Assembly: GCF_011759375.1 (NCBI RefSeq) | Contig: NZ_JAARML010000007.1 | Location: 248,001 to 312,000, forward strand | DNA: 64,000 nt | Direction: 5' to 3' | DNA from: Paraflavitalea devenefica | Lineage (GTDB): Bacteria; Bacteroidota; Bacteroidia; Chitinophagales; Chitinophagaceae | In this document: one piece after another, positions 43,813 to 53,453 of the stretch | Layout: every line of letters starts with the position of its first letter | How positions within the stretch are numbered: position 1 is the stretch's first letter | The notes under the pieces: model-generated | What the model was told of the DNA's origin: nothing | Databases searched by the model: none | What the model saw: the letters and a program-made list of their open reading frames with translations, nothing else | Position numbers and translations under genes: made by a program

Positions 43813-44923
43813 GATACGCTATAATTGGCAACAAAAAGACTGGCCTAACTTTTCCTACAGCCTCGAAGCAGTTGAGGATGAACTCTTTATATTTTCTGAA
43901 AAAACAGGCCATATCACGGGTATACTAAAGGCTTTGCCAGAAGAAATGCAGCTGGAGGCCATTATTGACATGATGGTAACAGAAGCAATCAAAACTTCAG
44001 AAATAGAAGGCGAATACCTGAGCCGCAAAGATGTTCTTTCTTCTATCAGAAAAAACTTGGGCCTGGTGAGCAGCTCTGAATATATCAAGGATAGAAAAGC
44101 CGCAGGGATTGGAGAGCTTATGATTGATGTGCGTAATACCTATCAGGAAGAACTCACGCAAGAAAAGTTATTCGCCTGGCACAAGATGCTATTGCCTGTG
44201 AGTGAAGGAATGGAAGTAGGCACATGGCGTACGCACGAAGAACCCATGCAAGTTATTTCCGGGGCAATGGGTAAGCAAAAAGTCCATTACGAAGCGCCGC
44301 CTTCGGCACGCGTGCCAAAAGAAATGGAACAATTTATCACCTGGTTCAATGAAACCGCACCGGGTGGCAGGAAAGAAATCAAAAAAGCACCTGTACGTTC
44401 AGCTATTGCACATTTGTATTTTGAAACTATTCACCCGTTTGAAGATGGCAATGGCCGTATTGGCCGGGCCATTGCGGAGAAGGCTTTATCACAAGGTATA
44501 GGTCGCCCGGTCCTTCTCAGCTTGTCCCGCACAATAGAGGCAAACAAAAAGGCTTATTACGATGCCCTTCAGGAAGCGCAAGGGTCTAATGAGATCACAG
44601 CATGGATACATTACTTTATAAAGACCACACTGGATGCGCAGACAGAGGCAGAAGAACAAATTGATTTTACGCTAAGAAAAGTGAAGTTTTTTGATCGCTT
44701 CAGGAACCGGCTTAATAACCGGCAGTTTACGGTCACTAAAAGGATGCTGGAAGAAGGGCCAAAAGGCTTTGAAGGCGGTATGAATGCCAGTAAATACGGG
44801 TCTATTGCAAAAGTCTCCAAAGCAACAGCTACAAGGGATTTGCAAGAGCTTCTTGAAATAGGCGCTTTTGTACTGTTTGGAGAAAGCGGAGGCCGCAGTA
44901 CCAAATACAAGGTCAATCTTTAA
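43811..44923 (+). CDS. Fic-family AMPylating protein with C-terminal winged helix
   Basis: A 370-residue Fic protein. The N-terminal DUF4172-like helical part contains the inhibitory motif TSEIEG (T62, E66, G67), the S/TxxxE(G/N) of class II Fic proteins. The Fic core has the full active site HPFEDGNGRIGR starting at His208, so it should transfer AMP from ATP to a target hydroxyl, restrained by its own inhibitory helix. The last ~80 residues resemble a winged helix-turn-helix, so the protein may bind its own operator. It is a single gene; no separate antitoxin is encoded next to it. Confidence 0.92.
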   Translation: MIRYNWQQKDWPNFSYSLEAVEDELFIFSEKTGHITGILKALPEEMQLEAIIDMMVTEAIKTSEIEGEYLSRKDVLSSIRKNLGLVSSSEYIKDRKAAGIGELMIDVRNTYQEELTQEKLFAWHKMLLPVSEGMEVGTWRTHEEPMQVISGAMGKQKVHYEAPPSARVPKEMEQFITWFNETAPGGRKEIKKAPVRSAIAHLYFETIHPFEDGNGRIGRAIAEKALSQGIGRPVLLSLSRTIEANKKAYYDALQEAQGSNEITAWIHYFIKTTLDAQTEAEEQIDFTLRKVKFFDRFRNRLNNRQFTVTKRMLEEGPKGFEGGMNASKYGSIAKVSKATATRDLQELLEIGAFVLFGESGGRSTKYKVNL

Positions 44924-45003
44924 TGGTAATAGTTACATTTTGCCGGCATATACCGCCAATACTTCGAGCAACATCAAGGCCGCACAGGTGGCAGCATTAG
45001 CCT

Positions 45004-46185
45004 TTATTTGCGATTGCGCAGCAGGCCATTGGGCTGCAGGTAAATAAAGCCTTCCCGGTTATCCAGTATCACATTGAAGTATTTTAAGAGTTGTATACCC
45101 AGTTGCTGATGGTAGCCTGAATTGGGATCAGGTGGGCGGACAAAGGCGGTAACATTATCAAATGTTATCCCGTTGATCGCTACTTGGGGCACCTCCACAG
45201 TGACACGCTTTCCCTGCCTGCCTTTTTTGAATTCACTGAGCCCGGTTTTCTTCATAAAGCCATCAGTCAGGCTGCAATAACCAAAATGACCGGTATCGAA
45301 CATGAACCAGGCAGGATAGGTGCTGTCCTTTACGATCACTGCTGCCCGGATAAAAGGTATGATCCCATAGTCCAGGAATATCTCATGCCTGGTATAAGTA
45401 GTCGCAGTGGCCGGCAACTGGTCATGGATCACCAATACTTGCCGGTCGTAATTGATCTCTACAATTTTGCCCAGGAACAAACTATTCCCCACCAGGCCAT
45501 CCTGTCTTCTTAAATTATTAGCTTCTGTAAACCGCAGACTGTCCCACTGCAGATGTCCAATTTGCAGGGTATTATACCGGCTGGCGGGGACCCGGTTGGT
45601 GCCATCGGAGTTGGTAAGGATGTCAACATCATCAAAGTTCATAGCAACTTTGTTGACACTTCCTTTATTTATAATATTCCCCATGCAACCCAGATCAAGC
45701 TGGTAATATAATGGGCGGGAGCCGTTGACGCTGGCATTAAAACGGATCTTATCATCACTGTCTATTGCGAAAGGTATGGTATCACTGGCGCCAATGCAGG
45801 GTGCACATAGCCGCTTATAATGCACCTGGTTCCGGTAAAGGGCATTGATGCGGGTATAACAACTGTCTTTATCGTTCAACAGAATAATAAAATCGTATTG
45901 CCTGCCGTATTGCACACGAAAGGAAATAGAATCCTTATCGGTAATAAAGCAAACTTCATGATCCTTTTCCGGCAACTCAACATAGTATACATCGGGCTTT
46001 TTGTCGGGCATGATATACCAATACCCTTTTTTATTATGTACACCATCTTTAATGGTGACTACTTTGGAACTGGCTTTAATAACAGGCAAAGATTGGGCGA
46101 AACCGGCTGCTCCTGGTAACAGCAGGTAAGCACAGAGCAACACGAAAATGGCCGGGCAAGGGGTTACTATTTTATTAGATTGCAT
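45004..46185 (-). CDS. Exported retropepsin-like aspartyl protease
   Basis: A 393-residue exported protein with a hydrophobic signal-like start (MQSNKIVTPCPAIFVLLCAYL). Two aspartyl-protease-like lobes are suggested by LDLGCMGNIINKG, where the catalytic DTG reads DLG, and by MFDTGHFGYCSL, an intact DTG, further on. Family members in Bacteroidota (Asp_protease_2) are often of unknown substrate. The altered first motif may mean reduced activity or a divergent fold. It is a single gene, 128 bases from the glycan operon end. Confidence 0.75.
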   Translation of the reverse strand: MQSNKIVTPCPAIFVLLCAYLLLPGAAGFAQSLPVIKASSKVVTIKDGVHNKKGYWYIMPDKKPDVYYVELPEKDHEVCFITDKDSISFRVQYGRQYDFIILLNDKDSCYTRINALYRNQVHYKRLCAPCIGASDTIPFAIDSDDKIRFNASVNGSRPLYYQLDLGCMGNIINKGSVNKVAMNFDDVDILTNSDGTNRVPASRYNTLQIGHLQWDSLRFTEANNLRRQDGLVGNSLFLGKIVEINYDRQVLVIHDQLPATATTYTRHEIFLDYGIIPFIRAAVIVKDSTYPAWFMFDTGHFGYCSLTDGFMKKTGLSEFKKGRQGKRVTVEVPQVAINGITFDNVTAFVRPPDPNSGYHQQLGIQLLKYFNVILDNREGFIYLQPNGLLRNRK

Positions 46186-46313
46186 GCCCCTTACTTTCTT
46201 AAACTATGCCAGCTTTCATTCTATTGTTTATTAGCCGGTTATTAAGAGAATACAAAATACATTTGTTCGAAAATGAACACCCTTTGTTCGCTTTTGAGTG
46301 ATGCAGAGTCTCA

Positions 46314-47768
46314 TCATACACCCAGCGACCATCCTTGACGGTATTGCCGTTTCACAAACTGGTTCACTTCATCGAAGTTCGTCACCCGCATGTTTTGGCT
46401 ATCCCACAACAGTGTGATGTTACTGCCCGGGTAATCGAATCCTTTTCCATTGGCTTTGGGCACGCGGATACCAGCGCCACGGATGGCCAGGTTGGCCATC
46501 AAAAGCGCTTCCGTCAGCGGACCGGCTATTTCAAAAGGAGAACTTACCTCCTTCTTTCCAGGCCCTGCCAGGCAAGCCTCCACCCATTGGGCATAGTGCC
46601 CTTCAGCACCGTTGGGAACACGTTCCAATTTTTGCTTCACCTGCACCTGTTCGTTTCTTGATAAAGGCAACAAGCGGGGATTGGCCCCGTAGGTACCGGT
46701 CATCATTTTACCTTTTGTGCCGATATACAAAGTACCGTTGCCGCCATCGCCAAACAATTCACCGGGCGCCAGTTCATCCGGACGTTCAGGCCGGATACCA
46801 CCATCCATCCAATGAACTTTAACCGGCCCTTTCGTTTTATCTGTTTTGGGGAAGGTTAAGGTAACATGACTGGAAGGGGGACAGCTTTCGGGAAAGTACC
46901 CGCGTTTAAATTCGTCCACATAAACGCTACCAACGCTACACTCCACATCGGTAGCATAACCCAGGTTCAGCATACGGAACGGAGCTTCCAGCAGGTGGCA
47001 ACCCATATCGCCGAGGGCCCCGGTACCATAGTCCCACCAGCCACGCCAGTTGAAAGGCACCAGCTTATCTACATACTCCGTATAAGGCGCTGTTCCCAAC
47101 CACAGATCCCAGTCAAGCTCCTGCGGAACAGGCGCTTTGGTTTGCGGCCATTGAATGCCTTGCGGCCACACAGGACGGTTTGTCCAGGCATACACGGTAT
47201 GCACGTGACCAATCAAACCGGCATCATACCATTCCCGGAGCTGACGCACACCATCCCCGGAGGCACCCTGGTTGCCCATTTGCGTAACTACCTTATACCG
47301 CTTCGCTGCATCCGTAAGCACACGGGCTTCATAGATATCATGCGTCAATGGCTTCTGCACATATACGTGCTTCCCCAACTGCATCGCAGCCAGGGCCTGC
47401 ACAGCGTGGTTATGATCGGGCGTAGAAACTGATACGGCATCAAAATGCTTGCCCTCCTTCTCCAATAGCTCCCGCCAGTCTTTATAATACTTTGCCTGGG
47501 GGAAGGCCTTTCGGGTAGCAGCAGCCCGGCGGTCATCTACATCGCACAAATAAGCAATGTCTGCTTTGCCGCTTTTATAAATACTGCTTATATCCGTCTC
47601 CCCTTTCCCGCCAATACCAATACCGGCCACCAGCAGGCGGTCACTGGGCGCCAGGAAACCTTTCCCGCCCAGCACATGCCGTGGTACGATCATAAAACCG
47701 GCAGCCGCCACAGCAGTATTCCTGATAAAATCCCTTCTGGAGTTTTTTGCTTTTATTTTTTCAGACAT
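46314..47768 (-). CDS. Gfo/Idh/MocA family oxidoreductase, last gene of the glycan operon
   Basis: A 484-residue enzyme with a twin-arginine signal (NSRRDFIRNTAVAAAG) and Rossmann fold (LLVAGIGIGGKGETD). The family motif is VQKPLTHD around Lys-Pro. It is longer than the canonical ~370 residues, as are family members that act on glycosides. The export signal suggests periplasmic action on oligosaccharides with the cofactor carried along. It lies 26 bases after the DUF1080 gene, a partner often found with it in 3-keto-sugar pathways. Confidence 0.9.
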   Translation of the reverse strand: MSEKIKAKNSRRDFIRNTAVAAAGFMIVPRHVLGGKGFLAPSDRLLVAGIGIGGKGETDISSIYKSGKADIAYLCDVDDRRAAATRKAFPQAKYYKDWRELLEKEGKHFDAVSVSTPDHNHAVQALAAMQLGKHVYVQKPLTHDIYEARVLTDAAKRYKVVTQMGNQGASGDGVRQLREWYDAGLIGHVHTVYAWTNRPVWPQGIQWPQTKAPVPQELDWDLWLGTAPYTEYVDKLVPFNWRGWWDYGTGALGDMGCHLLEAPFRMLNLGYATDVECSVGSVYVDEFKRGYFPESCPPSSHVTLTFPKTDKTKGPVKVHWMDGGIRPERPDELAPGELFGDGGNGTLYIGTKGKMMTGTYGANPRLLPLSRNEQVQVKQKLERVPNGAEGHYAQWVEACLAGPGKKEVSSPFEIAGPLTEALLMANLAIRGAGIRVPKANGKGFDYPGSNITLLWDSQNMRVTNFDEVNQFVKRQYRQGWSLGV

Positions 47769-47794
47769 AGCGTTGAGTTTTGAAGTATGTAAGC

Positions 47795-48475
47795 TTATAA
47801 TCTTCTGATCTTAATATTTCTGAACCATACCCTGTTGCCATGGTCTTGCAAAGCAATATGACCTGACTTGAATTGTCCGTAACCAGGCATGGCAGCGAAT
47901 TTGCTTTTTGCTACCAGTTGTTTCCACGCAGTGCTTCCCAATTGATAATCCTGCACCTTCTTACCATTCAGCCAGTGTTGCACATGGCCATGCTGCACTT
48001 TTAGAACAAACCTGTTCCATTCACCCGCTGGTTTTACGGCAGCAACAAGCGGTGGTTGCAGATCGTAGTTGGCCCCTGCCTTATGGGTACCCTCCAGCCC
48101 TTTTACCGCATCAGGATGTCTTTCATCATCCAGTATCTGGCACTCAGGTCCTGTTTCATACACAGTTTTATAGGCAGCATCTTCCGATACATGAAAGAGC
48201 ACACCACTGTTACCTGCTTCGGATATCTTCCAGTCGAGCTTTAATTCAAAATCCTCATACTCCTCTTTGGTGACGATATAACCACCACCCTTCTTTGTTA
48301 AAGTGAGGGTACCATTTTCGATGATCCATTCAGGGGGCAGATAATCTTTCTTATATCCACGCCAATGTGTTGTGGAAGTACCATCGAACAATACTTCCCA
48401 CTTACCTTTTGGGGGGAGGAATGCAGTAGCTGTAAACAGCATTATACCCATGCTTAACACGGTTATTTTTTGCAT
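47795..48475 (-). CDS. DUF1080 (3-keto-disaccharide hydrolase-like) protein
   Basis: A 226-residue exported protein with the DUF1080 beta-sandwich signature: LFDGTSTTHWRGYK near the start, then DFELKLDWKISEAGNSGVLFHV, GPECQILDDERHPD and the final VWFRNIKIRRL. Characterised members cleave 3-keto-glycosides, and the adjacent Gfo/Idh/MocA oxidoreductase could generate such keto-sugars. The gene lies 12 bases after the previous one and belongs to the long operon. Confidence 0.9.
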   Translation of the reverse strand: MQKITVLSMGIMLFTATAFLPPKGKWEVLFDGTSTTHWRGYKKDYLPPEWIIENGTLTLTKKGGGYIVTKEEYEDFELKLDWKISEAGNSGVLFHVSEDAAYKTVYETGPECQILDDERHPDAVKGLEGTHKAGANYDLQPPLVAAVKPAGEWNRFVLKVQHGHVQHWLNGKKVQDYQLGSTAWKQLVAKSKFAAMPGYGQFKSGHIALQDHGNRVWFRNIKIRRL

Positions 48476-48487
48476 AATTAAAGAACA

Positions 48488-48820
48488 TTATGATTTAAGA
48501 TGAAGTTGTACAGAAACCTTTATTTCAGCATCAGGGCCAACAATGTCGCCGTTCACGCGCAGCCAGTTACCGAAATGCTTCACCTTACAGAAATAGTGTC
48601 CCGGCCCGGTTATTTCGGGAAACGTGGCGCCTTCTTTTATCCAGTTAATACCGTCGGGCGAAATTTCCACGTGGGCTTTCAGCGTAGCTACCCCTTTTAT
48701 GTCTTCCACGATCAGGAAGAAAATAGCCTCCGAAGCCCATCCCGCCTCCATGGGGTGCGATGTGATCTTTTCTTTAAAATAGAGTCTGCGCTCTACAGCA
48801 GATGCTTGAAAATGTCTCAT
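48488..48820 (-). CDS. Uncharacterised 110-residue protein in the glycan operon
   Basis: No signal peptide and no recognised family. The sequence VEISPDGINWIKEGATFPEI and the alternating strand pattern suggest a small beta-sandwich. It begins MRHFQASAVERRLYFKEKI. It is placed between an uncharacterised 309-residue gene (22-base gap) and the DUF1080 gene (12-base gap), so it is probably translated as part of the operon. Confidence 0.65.
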   Translation of the reverse strand: MRHFQASAVERRLYFKEKITSHPMEAGWASEAIFFLIVEDIKGVATLKAHVEISPDGINWIKEGATFPEITGPGHYFCKVKHFGNWLRVNGDIVGPDAEIKVSVQLHLKS

Positions 48821-48842
48821 AGTATCTTTTTCCTTTTTCTAA

Positions 48843-49772
48843 TTATTCAGCAGAAACAACAATTGAATCAGCATACAAAAACACCCTTCTGTCGGTATCA
48901 TTTTCTACCCAGATGCTGGGATTGAACAAACCCTTAATACGGGCATACGGTGCGGTGAGTGTAGGTTTCATTCCCCGCAGGTTGAATACCCTGCTGCCGG
49001 ATTGCAGCTCTACGTATTCTCTCTTTTCGGTATCAATCAACAATCGCAGGTAACTCCAGTTGATCTTGTCATCACTTTCGTTATAACACAGGTCCTGGTA
49101 GCCGTCAGGGATAAATTCAAAACCATCCGTTGACCCATCCGGATAACGTTTTCCATACCACATCGCGTCAATACCCATCTTACACCAATCATTTTCCACG
49201 CCGTAAGCCCATTCCACATCGCTTACTTCCTTTGCTTTGAATACCTGCCAGCGGCGCACCATTTCACCATTGACAGCATTCACATAGCGGGCGCCAATAA
49301 AGTACCGGTAGTCATCATCCTGGATATCGAAGAAAATGCCAAAAGCGCGCATGGCCTGTTCACTGAGCCCCTGGCGGTCCTGCTCGGGCGTATAGGCGTA
49401 CCACATTTCAAATTGCCGCAGCCCTTTCGGAAGATGGGTAGTAAGCCGCTTGATCCCATGCGACAAGCTGCCGGGAGCAGGTGCCTCGGTATAGGAATTG
49501 GCCACAGGCCGTGTAGATAGTTTCAGGGAATAAGTGCCATCCATAGATCCATGTGTTCCGGAAAACCGGAAGCTGGCGCTGCTCAGCATCAGTGGCCCCC
49601 ACTGCGTTTTATCTACCTGACTATACCTTAAAGTATTGAAATCCTTGCCTACATAATTAGGATGGAGGTCCATCCAACCGTTCAGCCCTTTGTCAAAATC
49701 ATCGTAACAAATTATCTTCTGCAAAGGCTGGTATTTACTAAGCCCCGCGTCAAGCGCAACGATACGTTCCAT
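48843..49772 (-). CDS. Uncharacterised 309-residue protein in the glycan operon
   Basis: No signal peptide and no motif that I can tie to a catalytic family; it may belong to the DUF6772-type proteins (tentative, from memory). It is rich in Trp and Tyr (WMDLHPNYVG, YFIGARYVN, WAYGVENDW), suggesting a carbohydrate-binding or beta-jelly-roll fold. It starts one base after the transporter stop, so it is translationally linked to the transporter and lies just upstream of the small 110-residue gene. Probably a cytoplasmic or periplasmic enzyme of the same pathway. Confidence 0.65.
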   Translation of the reverse strand: MERIVALDAGLSKYQPLQKIICYDDFDKGLNGWMDLHPNYVGKDFNTLRYSQVDKTQWGPLMLSSASFRFSGTHGSMDGTYSLKLSTRPVANSYTEAPAPGSLSHGIKRLTTHLPKGLRQFEMWYAYTPEQDRQGLSEQAMRAFGIFFDIQDDDYRYFIGARYVNAVNGEMVRRWQVFKAKEVSDVEWAYGVENDWCKMGIDAMWYGKRYPDGSTDGFEFIPDGYQDLCYNESDDKINWSYLRLLIDTEKREYVELQSGSRVFNLRGMKPTLTAPYARIKGLFNPSIWVENDTDRRVFLYADSIVVSAE

Positions 49773-49773
49773 A

Positions 49774-52344
49774 TTATTTATCTTTTAAATTGTCGTTCAT
49801 GGTATAATAAGTAAGACCCTGAAGCCCTCTTCTGCCGGGAATAATACAACTGGCCAAATAACCGATCACATAACAGCTTAAGAAACCAACAGCGCTGTAC
49901 AGCCAGAAATTCAGTGGCGTGAATGTTTTGACAAAATAGAGGATGATGCCGCTGCTGAAAGCACCGATCAGCACGCCGTTGGCGTTAGCCTTTTTGGTAA
50001 AAATGCCAAGCAGAAAGAGCGCTGTAGAAGCGCCGATAAACAGACCTGTAAGCTCCTGGAAAACATCCAGTATAGAATTGATATCCAGGAACACCAACGC
50101 GATGGAAAGTCCGGTGGCAAAAGCACCAAGAACAACCGTCGTTATTTTTGCCACGCGGGTAATTTGACTCGTTGTAAGATCCTTTCTGTACCTCGAATAA
50201 AAATCGGTGGTGAATATCGTGGCCACACTGTGCATGGAACCTTCGAGGGCCGACATGGAAGCTGCAAAAATAGCGGCAATGATCAATCCACTAAGCCCTG
50301 CGGGCGCTTGCTGTGCAATAAACATGGGCAGTATCCCATCCGTCGCAATAGATGGATTGAGTTTACCGGGATGCTGCTTATAAAATACATACAAGGCCGT
50401 TCCCAGGCTATAGATCACGATTGCCCAGGGTATCGAAACAGCCACATCGGCCCATACACTGCGCTGCGCCTGCTTAAGGCTGCGGGTTGTCATATAACGC
50501 TGTACCACGGCCTGATCACTGGTAAGATTGCCAAGGCGAATGAAAATATTCCCAATAAGGATAACGAATAAGGTTGACGAAGTAAAGCCCCAATCGGCCT
50601 GTCCCAGGCTAAACTTCTGATCGGCTATGCCGGATGAGAAAAAATCACTAATGCCGCCATTAAGATTCATTACAGCAAGGATAATACACACCACCGCTCC
50701 GCCAAACAGCAGGATGGCCTGCGCCACTTCTATCCATATTACCGCCTCTATCCCTCCCATCACGGTATAAACGGTACTCAGTACGCCCATGATCAGGATA
50801 CAGGTGATCGTATCGAGCGGAGTAACCGCAGCCAACGCCAGTGCAGGCAAATACAATACAAGCCCCATTCTGGCGAGCTGAAACAGCACGAATACACAGG
50901 CAGCAAATAATCGTGCACCTGGACCGAACCGTGCTTCCAGGTAATGGTAAGCACTGGCAACATTCAATTTCCTGACAAAGGGGATATAAGCACGGGTAAC
51001 GATAGGCACCGCAATGAACCAGGTAAATACGCCGGCAAAATAAGCCCAGTTCACCGCATAGGCTTTTGCAGGGATGCTCATAAAACCGATAGCACTCACC
51101 TGTGTAGCCATAATACTGATCCCTGCTGCCCAGAAAGGGATATTCTTGCTTCCAAGAAGATAGTCGCTTGATGCTTTCTTTTTTATAGAGAAAGAATAAC
51201 TGATAAGGGCCAGGATCAACAGGTAAAGTACCAGCGTGCTATAATCTATCCACCCAAACTTGCTTTTTTGCTTCGCTGTTTGAATAGTAGCAACCTGGAT
51301 CTGGGGCGTGCGAACGCCCGGTCTTAGTTCTCCACCCACCAGCATCAGCTTATTGTTCCAGCGTAGGGCGGTTGCTCCTGCCACACCTGTTGGCACATTG
51401 TCGGGCTTTATCCAGGTGTTGGTAATGGTATGATAGGCCAGCACATCTTTCACCATATGGTAATTGTCCTGCTGCGCGATAGCTATATCCGCATCATGTC
51501 CATCTGAACCACTAAAGAGTACAATATGGGTTTGCCCCAGCGCCATGGAAGCACTAAAAAAAGCAGGGCGTGGCAGGCTGTTAATTTCCTTCCATTGTTT
51601 CCTTTTTACATCAAATACAAAGGCGTCTTTCAGGTATCCTTCAGCGCCCTTGCCACCGGCGAGGTAAATGCAATCGTATTCACCGTTACTCTGTGCCACC
51701 ATAGCGGCGCCAAATCTGGCGGCACCGGGCCAGGTGGGCATCACCTTCCAGGTACCAACGCCCCTGTTGCCTTCTTCTGCAAACTCCAGTGAATAAAACG
51801 CTTTTTGTGGCGTGTTATCAGTGAGCTGACCACCTCCCACAAAAATATTTTTTCCGCACCGGGCTGCTGATGGAGACGATAAAGGAACCGGCAGTTTCGG
51901 GAAGGATGAATCGATCTCCACCCTGTTGGTGTTCACATCCCAACTCATCAGGAACACCCGGTCGGTAGCTGTTACTCCATTGGTACCGCCGATCACCAAT
52001 AAGCCATTGCCCCAGGGCACCACCGCAGCATTGCTCACCGGACAGGGTAACCGTCCCACTTCACGCCAGTTCATCCTATCGGGATCTGTAGCCACGTAAA
52101 TTTTATCATTCACCAACTTCTTCCCGCCCTCCTGTATCCGCCGGTTAAAATGGCTACCGCCCGCTACCACGAGGGCGCCATTGCTGATGCCAGTGATCGC
52201 ATGGCTCAGCCCCTGCTCAACAGGAAGCGCAGCCGGCTTGTCCCACAAGAACCAACGGTCACTGTTTTGAGCCAGCAGTTTCTTCGGACCGGCAATGAAA
52301 ACCAGGCATACCAGGCAGGCGTATCTTATAAACTGTAAGGGCAT
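49774..52344 (-). CDS. Fusion of periplasmic Kelch mutarotase-like domain and sodium:solute symporter
   Basis: An 856-residue protein. The ATG at 52344 opens a signal peptide (MPLQFIRYACLVCLVFIAG); upstream codons are not protein-like. Residues ~30-360 form a Kelch beta-propeller of the cyclically permuted mutarotase (NanM-like) type, with repeats such as ALVVAGGSHFN, GLLVIGGTNGV and KLMLVGGELR. Residues ~375-840 are an SSS transporter with about 13 helices (YLLGSKNIPFWAAGISIMATQVSAIGF, LGIFTKKANANGV). The propeller should face the periplasm and deliver the correct sugar anomer to the transporter. It starts one base after the stop of the sialidase-like gene. Confidence 0.9.
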   Translation of the reverse strand: MPLQFIRYACLVCLVFIAGPKKLLAQNSDRWFLWDKPAALPVEQGLSHAITGISNGALVVAGGSHFNRRIQEGGKKLVNDKIYVATDPDRMNWREVGRLPCPVSNAAVVPWGNGLLVIGGTNGVTATDRVFLMSWDVNTNRVEIDSSFPKLPVPLSSPSAARCGKNIFVGGGQLTDNTPQKAFYSLEFAEEGNRGVGTWKVMPTWPGAARFGAAMVAQSNGEYDCIYLAGGKGAEGYLKDAFVFDVKRKQWKEINSLPRPAFFSASMALGQTHIVLFSGSDGHDADIAIAQQDNYHMVKDVLAYHTITNTWIKPDNVPTGVAGATALRWNNKLMLVGGELRPGVRTPQIQVATIQTAKQKSKFGWIDYSTLVLYLLILALISYSFSIKKKASSDYLLGSKNIPFWAAGISIMATQVSAIGFMSIPAKAYAVNWAYFAGVFTWFIAVPIVTRAYIPFVRKLNVASAYHYLEARFGPGARLFAACVFVLFQLARMGLVLYLPALALAAVTPLDTITCILIMGVLSTVYTVMGGIEAVIWIEVAQAILLFGGAVVCIILAVMNLNGGISDFFSSGIADQKFSLGQADWGFTSSTLFVILIGNIFIRLGNLTSDQAVVQRYMTTRSLKQAQRSVWADVAVSIPWAIVIYSLGTALYVFYKQHPGKLNPSIATDGILPMFIAQQAPAGLSGLIIAAIFAASMSALEGSMHSVATIFTTDFYSRYRKDLTTSQITRVAKITTVVLGAFATGLSIALVFLDINSILDVFQELTGLFIGASTALFLLGIFTKKANANGVLIGAFSSGIILYFVKTFTPLNFWLYSAVGFLSCYVIGYLASCIIPGRRGLQGLTYYTMNDNLKDK

Positions 52345-52345
52345 G

Positions 52346-53449
52346 TTATTTAGTGTTGGTTTGAAGCCATGTAAGATTGAACCGGGCCAGAGACACGGCC
52401 TGGGGCATATGTTCTGTACCGCCATGCCCGTAAAGACATACAATCGTTTTATTCCGGAGCACTACAAGGTCTGAATAGGTGGCGCCACCCGCTTCCAGCA
52501 ATCGGCTGATGGGCCATGTTTTTCCTCCATCCCGGCTCATCCTGATGGTAAGGTCCTTTCTTTTACCCGGGTCGGCAGGTTGTGAAACAAGCAGGATATC
52601 GGGACGGAAGGAATACCGTGCAAGGCCGATATCACACACCTTGCCGGTCAGGCCCGCTACATAATCAATAGGAGCCGACCAGTTGATGCCACCGTCTTTA
52701 CTAACCACCGCTGCCTGCCACACACCATTAAGTCCTGAATAAGTACGGCCGATCAACAATACATCGCCATTCTTCTGTTCAACGATCTGCGACTCATTCA
52801 ATTCACCCACCGGCGTATCCCCTCCTGCTTTCCAGGTTTTGCCGTGATCGTCGCTGTATAGACAGTTAACACCATATTTTCTTTCTTTGGCGGGGAAGGA
52901 GATAGATCTTCTATGCCATACCGGAACGATCAGCCGCTGGCTCCTTAACTGAATGCCGTGACCAGGCCCGGGTAGATGAAAAGTCCAGCCATGGGTATTT
53001 TTTTCGAAGAGATGGCTTAGCTCAATAGCCGGTGACCAGTTTAGGCCGTCGTCTTTACTACTGATATAAAATACCCGGGTACTGGCATTCTTATCATTCA
53101 GGGCATAGAACAGGAATATTTCTTTTGTTTGTTGATCTTCCACCACGGTAGGATTGGCCCAGCTCTCGCCATTTTTGCTCTCTACCAATATGACTGAGGC
53201 AGAAAAGCTGTTACCCTCATCGGTACTTCTCCGCATCACGATATGATGGGGGCCCTCGTCTGCACTATTGGAGATCCGGGCTTCGGCAAATGCCAGGATA
53301 GTGCCTTTCTGAGTAACAGTAAGGCCATATACGAAATAAGCAAAAATGCTATCCTCTCCTTGTTTCCAGACAGGTGTTTTACTTACTACCTGGCTACTGC
53401 CTGCACAAGGCAGACACAAAAGCAATAGCAACTTTAAAAAATTACTCAT
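52346..53449 (-). CDS. Sialidase-like BNR-repeat protein 1
   Basis: A 367-residue exported protein with a six-bladed propeller of the sialidase/BNR type. Asp-box repeats (S/T-x-D-x-G-x-x-W/F) appear as RSTDEGNSF, SSKDDGLNW, YSDDHGKTW, SKDGGINW and SRDGGKTW. The FAEAR segment near residue 50 resembles the FAEGR of GH33 sialidases, but the usual RIP motif is not evident. The start is the signal-peptide ATG at 53449, four bases from the previous gene's stop. It may cleave alpha-linked sialic acid, KDO-like keto-sugars or another sugar. Confidence 0.85.
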   Translation of the reverse strand: MSNFLKLLLLLCLPCAGSSQVVSKTPVWKQGEDSIFAYFVYGLTVTQKGTILAFAEARISNSADEGPHHIVMRRSTDEGNSFSASVILVESKNGESWANPTVVEDQQTKEIFLFYALNDKNASTRVFYISSKDDGLNWSPAIELSHLFEKNTHGWTFHLPGPGHGIQLRSQRLIVPVWHRRSISFPAKERKYGVNCLYSDDHGKTWKAGGDTPVGELNESQIVEQKNGDVLLIGRTYSGLNGVWQAAVVSKDGGINWSAPIDYVAGLTGKVCDIGLARYSFRPDILLVSQPADPGKRKDLTIRMSRDGGKTWPISRLLEAGGATYSDLVVLRNKTIVCLYGHGGTEHMPQAVSLARFNLTWLQTNTK

Positions 53450-53453
53450 GAGG

